Shown: positions 61,131-64,000 of the stretch, piece by piece
How positions within the stretch are numbered: position 1 is the first letter of the stretch
Layout of the letters: each line of letters begins with the position of its first letter
Source of the DNA: Fibrobacterota bacterium
Lineage (GTDB): Bacteria; Fibrobacterota; Chitinivibrionia; Chitinivibrionales; Chitinispirillaceae
DNA length: 64,000 nt
Direction of reading: 5' to 3'
Assembly (NCBI GenBank): GCA_023436205.1
Contig: JAEZKC010000012.1
Coordinates: forward strand, 1 to 64,000
Made by a program: the position numbers and the translations under genes
The notes under the pieces: generated by a model
The model's input: only the letters and a program-made list of their open reading frames with translations
The model's database searches: none
Told to the model about the DNA's origin: nothing

Positions 61131-63044
61131 TTACTGCCCACCCCCAAGTTGCTGCAGAAGAGATGCACTCTGGTTCTGAAGCCTGGCCATGGCTGTTTCC
61201 ATGCGGGCGAACATTTCATAATAATAGTCTTCCTGCTTCTGAAGCTTCTCAAGCAGAACGTCTATGCGCTTGTCATAACTGTCCAGAGATTTCTGCAGAA
61301 TGTTATTAAACTGGGTGGAATCGTTTTCGATTCCTGCCTTTTCAATCAGGTAGCCCTTTTTATCCTGGGAATCTCTGGTGGTCCTGACCGCATCCTGGAA
61401 AATGTCATTAAGCCGGTTGGCAATTCCATTTTCCTCGTAGCGTTCCTTCTGACTTGCAGTATCAAGATAGGCCTTGTCCGACTGGGCGGTAAAGAGTTTC
61501 ACCACTTCATCGTAACGGTTTTCCACTGCGGATGTAAGTTTGGCCTCATCAATAACCAGCTTCCCCCCCTGGCGGAAATCCGAGGAGGTGGTAATCCCGA
61601 TTTCGGCCATGCTGATGCCTGCACCGGAGATATTTTCATAAAGAGCACGACGCATTTTATTGGCAAGGTTCATCAGTTCACTGTCATTGCCCAGAATACC
61701 GAGTTTAGCACGCTCATCCCATTTCTTGATGTCTTCTTCGCGCATATCCTTCTTTTGTTCATCAGTCAAGGGGAGGTAATCCCTGTCCCGCTTTTCGTTG
61801 ACTTTTCCCTGAATATGCTCGATTATTTTATTGTATTCTTCAACAAACCCCTTGATATTATTAACGATGGCGGAAGTATCCTTTTTGACAGCAATCTTTA
61901 TATCACCGGAAGAGCCATCATACGTATCTTTGAGGGTAAAGATCATACCATCCATATTGAAGGTATTGGAGGACTTTACGATGTCCTCGCCATTAAGCCT
62001 GAGCAGTGCATTCTGGCCATGGACTCTGTTTGGCCCATCAGTAACGCCCAGCTTGGAAAAGAAATGTACCGTATCACCGGCCTGCAGGGTGATATCATTC
62101 ACTGAACCCTCGTTAAGGCTTTCCAGAATGAATTTATCGGAAGCGGCATTGTAATCAAGCTTTACACCGGCTCCGGAGGAGTTTACCTTGGAAATCATAT
62201 CGGCAATAGTATCATCAGCGGTAATGCCCAGATTGCCCACATTATTAATAGTTAAGGCAGAGATGTCAATTCCCGTAAGGTCAAAGAGCTCGGAGACCTT
62301 TTTGTTTTTATAATCCTGGTTGCTTGATCCGGAAGCTATAGTGAGCCCCTGCATGGATGAGCCGAACCCGATATACTCCATAAGGCGAACGTCATTGCCC
62401 TTCTTGTCGAACATCAGTTCGTCATTGCCGTTTATGTTCACCTTGGTAATTACGTTGGCGAAATCGGAACCGAATTGCGAAACCACCTGTGAATTGATAT
62501 TACTTACCAGATCGTCGATACTGGTCATGGCCTGAACATCAGCGTTGCTGATCTCAATGGTCTTGCTCACACCATCAATGGCAAGTGCTACCCGGAAATC
62601 AGCACCAGCCAGTGTGGTTTTAAGATTATCCAGGTTGAAACCATCACTTTTGATTCCTCTGAGATTCAGCACATCCCCGGTCCAGGTGTCCTTTGTGGCG
62701 AGCTGGGTTACCGATTGAATGGCTTGATCAAAATCTTTCAGGTCACCGGTGGCGGAAACGCTCACCTTGCTTGTGGAGGCACCGGCCAGAGTTGTATCGT
62801 AAGTGAATTTGGCGAATGAACTCGGAGATCGGAAATTGGTGCTCGGGTTCACAATGTCGAAATGACTTTTCGCGAATCCCGAAATTTTATTAATAACATC
62901 CCGATACATCTCCTGCCTCCAGGAGACAAGCTGCCGCTCCTTTTTAACACTGTCCACCCTCATATTCTGGACCTTGGAAAGATCCTTGATCATCTGTTCG
63001 GTGTCCAGCCCGGAAGCCATACCGGTAAGTCTTATGATACTCAT
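61131..63044 (-). CDS. fliD: Flagellar filament cap protein FliD
   Basis: A 637-residue hook-associated protein 2 that caps the filament and directs flagellin polymerisation. N-terminal M-A-S-G-L-D-T-E-Q-M-I (8-18) and the S-W-R-Q-E-M-Y-R region are family hallmarks; the C-terminal helical region (L-D-S-Y-D-K-R-I-D-V-L-L-E-K-L-Q-K-Q-E-D-Y-Y with M-A-R-L-Q) forms the D0/D1 coil. The length is in the upper range. Confidence 0.93.
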   Translation of the reverse strand: MSIIRLTGMASGLDTEQMIKDLSKVQNMRVDSVKKERQLVSWRQEMYRDVINKISGFAKSHFDIVNPSTNFRSPSSFAKFTYDTTLAGASTSKVSVSATGDLKDFDQAIQSVTQLATKDTWTGDVLNLRGIKSDGFNLDNLKTTLAGADFRVALAIDGVSKTIEISNADVQAMTSIDDLVSNINSQVVSQFGSDFANVITKVNINGNDELMFDKKGNDVRLMEYIGFGSSMQGLTIASGSSNQDYKNKKVSELFDLTGIDISALTINNVGNLGITADDTIADMISKVNSSGAGVKLDYNAASDKFILESLNEGSVNDITLQAGDTVHFFSKLGVTDGPNRVHGQNALLRLNGEDIVKSSNTFNMDGMIFTLKDTYDGSSGDIKIAVKKDTSAIVNNIKGFVEEYNKIIEHIQGKVNEKRDRDYLPLTDEQKKDMREEDIKKWDERAKLGILGNDSELMNLANKMRRALYENISGAGISMAEIGITTSSDFRQGGKLVIDEAKLTSAVENRYDEVVKLFTAQSDKAYLDTASQKERYEENGIANRLNDIFQDAVRTTRDSQDKKGYLIEKAGIENDSTQFNNILQKSLDSYDKRIDVLLEKLQKQEDYYYEMFARMETAMARLQNQSASLLQQLGGGQ

Positions 63045-63068
63045 AGTGTATTCCTAGTCAAATGTGCA

Positions 63069-63452
63069 TTACACTCGTTCATCCACAAACAAGCCGGCCA
63101 GTTCCCACATTTTGGCGATCATGTCCTGGATTTTCTTGGGTGGATATTCAGCTATCACTTCATTGGTTTTGGTATCCATGATTGTGTACATGACCGTGTG
63201 GGTTATATCATGAACTACTCTATCAATTCTGCGATCATAAGCCTGAAGAGCTTTGTTGGCCTGCTCGATAGGCTTATCCATGACCTGCCATTCCTTATCT
63301 ACAATAGCATCCAGCTCTTCCTGCTTCTGAGCGACAGAAATATTCTGAGATACACTCTGTTCAACGGTATGAATCTGAGAACTGGGTTCACCAGCATTCT
63401 GACCCAGTTGCATGGGTTCCATGGGAATTGCAGTGACTGGCCCGATTTTCAT
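63069..63452 (-). CDS. flaG: FlaG-family flagellar protein
   Basis: A 127-residue protein. The C-terminal 60 residues fit FlaG (V-M-Y-T-I-M-D-T-K-T-N-E-V-I-A-E-Y-P-P-K-K), which affects filament length. The ATG at 63452 has CAGGAG 8 nt upstream; a GTG three codons before is too near that site. It precedes fliD by 24 nt, as is common. Confidence 0.88.
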   Translation of the reverse strand: MKIGPVTAIPMEPMQLGQNAGEPSSQIHTVEQSVSQNISVAQKQEELDAIVDKEWQVMDKPIEQANKALQAYDRRIDRVVHDITHTVMYTIMDTKTNEVIAEYPPKKIQDMIAKMWELAGLFVDERV

Positions 63453-63489
63453 AATAGTCACTCCTGTTTATGATAGTAGCTATTATATA

Positions 63490-63516
63490 ATATCGGCAGC
63501 TTAAGGCAAATAATTA
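63490..63516 (-). promoter_or_regulatory. Sigma-28 (FliA)-type promoter
   Basis: On the minus strand TAATTATT and GCCGATAT are 11 nt apart, close to the sigma-28 consensus TAAAGTTT-N11-GCCGATAA. It lies about 38 bp before the flaG start and would drive flaG-fliD-fliT as late flagellar genes. Confidence 0.65.
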
Positions 63517-63584
63517 AAAAAATCTGCGTTTTTAATAAAAAAATACCTCAAAGATGCAACAACCTCCGGATGAAAGTGAAATTG

Positions 63585-64000
63585 TCAATCATTAACCAGA
63601 ATAGTCATCCAGGCAAGCGTGTCAAATTTGTTGATTTTGATAAGTTTGATGAGGGAACACATGAGTGTGGGACTATGGGTAAGAGTCTTGGACACACTCT
63701 GAATGACCTGAAATACATCATCATCTTCGAGCCTTTTTCGTGAACCGGCAATACCGTTAAGATGGAGCTTAAGAACTGCATAGAGCAAACACAGGTAAAT
63801 GTAGGAATCCCAAATCTTCTCAAACCGCCCAAAAGGCATGATGTCCTTGAAGAATTCGTTCACCAAAAAGTTTTCTAAAACATACTCTTTCTTCTTCAGG
63901 TAAAGTTTAAGATAGGTTTCCAGATTATACTGATATGCCTGAGAAATTTTGGTCGTATCAATTTTGTCTTTGAAATCTAATCCAGTTAGCACTTCTGTGA
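63585..64000 (-). CDS. FliB-like flagellin lysine-N-methylase (C-terminal part, runs off the window)
   Basis: At least 138 residues, open to the right edge. The segment L-E-N-F-L-V-N-E-F-F-K-D-I-M-P-F-G and the following helical stretch resemble the C-terminal part of flagellin lysine-N-methylases, which methylate surface lysines of flagellin. The N-terminal cysteine-rich part would be beyond the window. Location beside flaG-fliD supports it. Upstream start not visible. Confidence 0.6.
   Translation of the reverse strand, partial: TEVLTGLDFKDKIDTTKISQAYQYNLETYLKLYLKKKEYVLENFLVNEFFKDIMPFGRFEKIWDSYIYLCLLYAVLKLHLNGIAGSRKRLEDDDVFQVIQSVSKTLTHSPTLMCSLIKLIKINKFDTLAWMTILVND

Noticed and set aside
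61101..62105. A 334-codon frame antisense to fliD with hydrophobic stretches
   Set aside because: fliD is certain; the hydrophobicity comes from reverse reading of Asp/Glu/Lys/Asn codons.
1..64000. tRNA or rRNA genes
   Set aside because: No cloverleaf with a GTTCGA-type T-loop was found in the intergenic gaps, and no rRNA-like sequence is seen. A tRNAscan run would be decisive.

Overview
The window reads as chromosome of a Gram-negative, flagellated bacterium, most probably from the Fibrobacterota (Chitinispirillia/Chitinivibrionia-like). Signs of an outer membrane are lptC/lptA/lptB, an LpxL-like acyltransferase, OmpA and lipoproteins. Signs of the phylum are a TIGR02147-type protein followed by a secreted carboxypeptidase-regulatory-like protein, and C-terminal T9SS-like sorting segments. 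The phylum is an inference; there is no rRNA or tRNA gene here to confirm it.

Layout. 1-1667 is a gene-free mosaic of palindromic repeats. 1668-5300 (-) is a large secreted M6 metalloprotease. 5723-8259 (+) is the TIGR02147/regulatory-like pair. 8260-8920 is a second repeat mosaic, colinear with 868-1525. 9022-17197 (-) is one lipid operon: DUF177, rpmF, plsX, fabH, fabD, fabG, acpP, fabF, rnc, acyl-CoA dehydrogenase. 17465-18828 (-) holds an OmpA/lipoprotein pair. 19225-24384 (+) holds a flavin cluster (FMN-binding protein, ApbE, FAD oxidoreductase) and a PAS histidine kinase. 24518-27778 has a CYP152-type P450 facing away from a rSAM/SPASM enzyme and its likely secreted partner. 27779-30742 is accessory DNA with small membrane proteins, a frameshifted gene and a MITE-like repeat.

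30746-52913 is almost entirely on the minus strand. It holds a GH3 glycosidase; hom-thrC-phosphoglycerate-mutase-like 'homoserine kinase' with a sugar transferase; ptsH, an MCE protein, hpf, lipA, rpoN, lptB, lptA, lptC, lpxL-like, ileS and punA; and a cell-division-type set (DUF167, DivIVA, YggT, YggS). 53091-54497 (+) is an MltD-like transglycosylase. 54650-60702 (+) is a complete chaperone-usher pilus operon: consensus promoter with a palindrome over the -10, long structured leader, pilin, intrinsic terminator, second pilin, PapD-like chaperone, and an usher with a C-terminal extension. 60769-64000 (-) is flagellar: FliT-like, fliD, flaG (with a sigma-28-type promoter), and the end of a FliB-like flagellin methylase.

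The strongest candidates for something little described are the chaperone-usher operon in this lineage, the P450/rSAM/secreted-partner locus, and the mosaic repeat families that appear in at least five intergenic gaps, one of which supplies a near-consensus promoter upstream of the histidine kinase.
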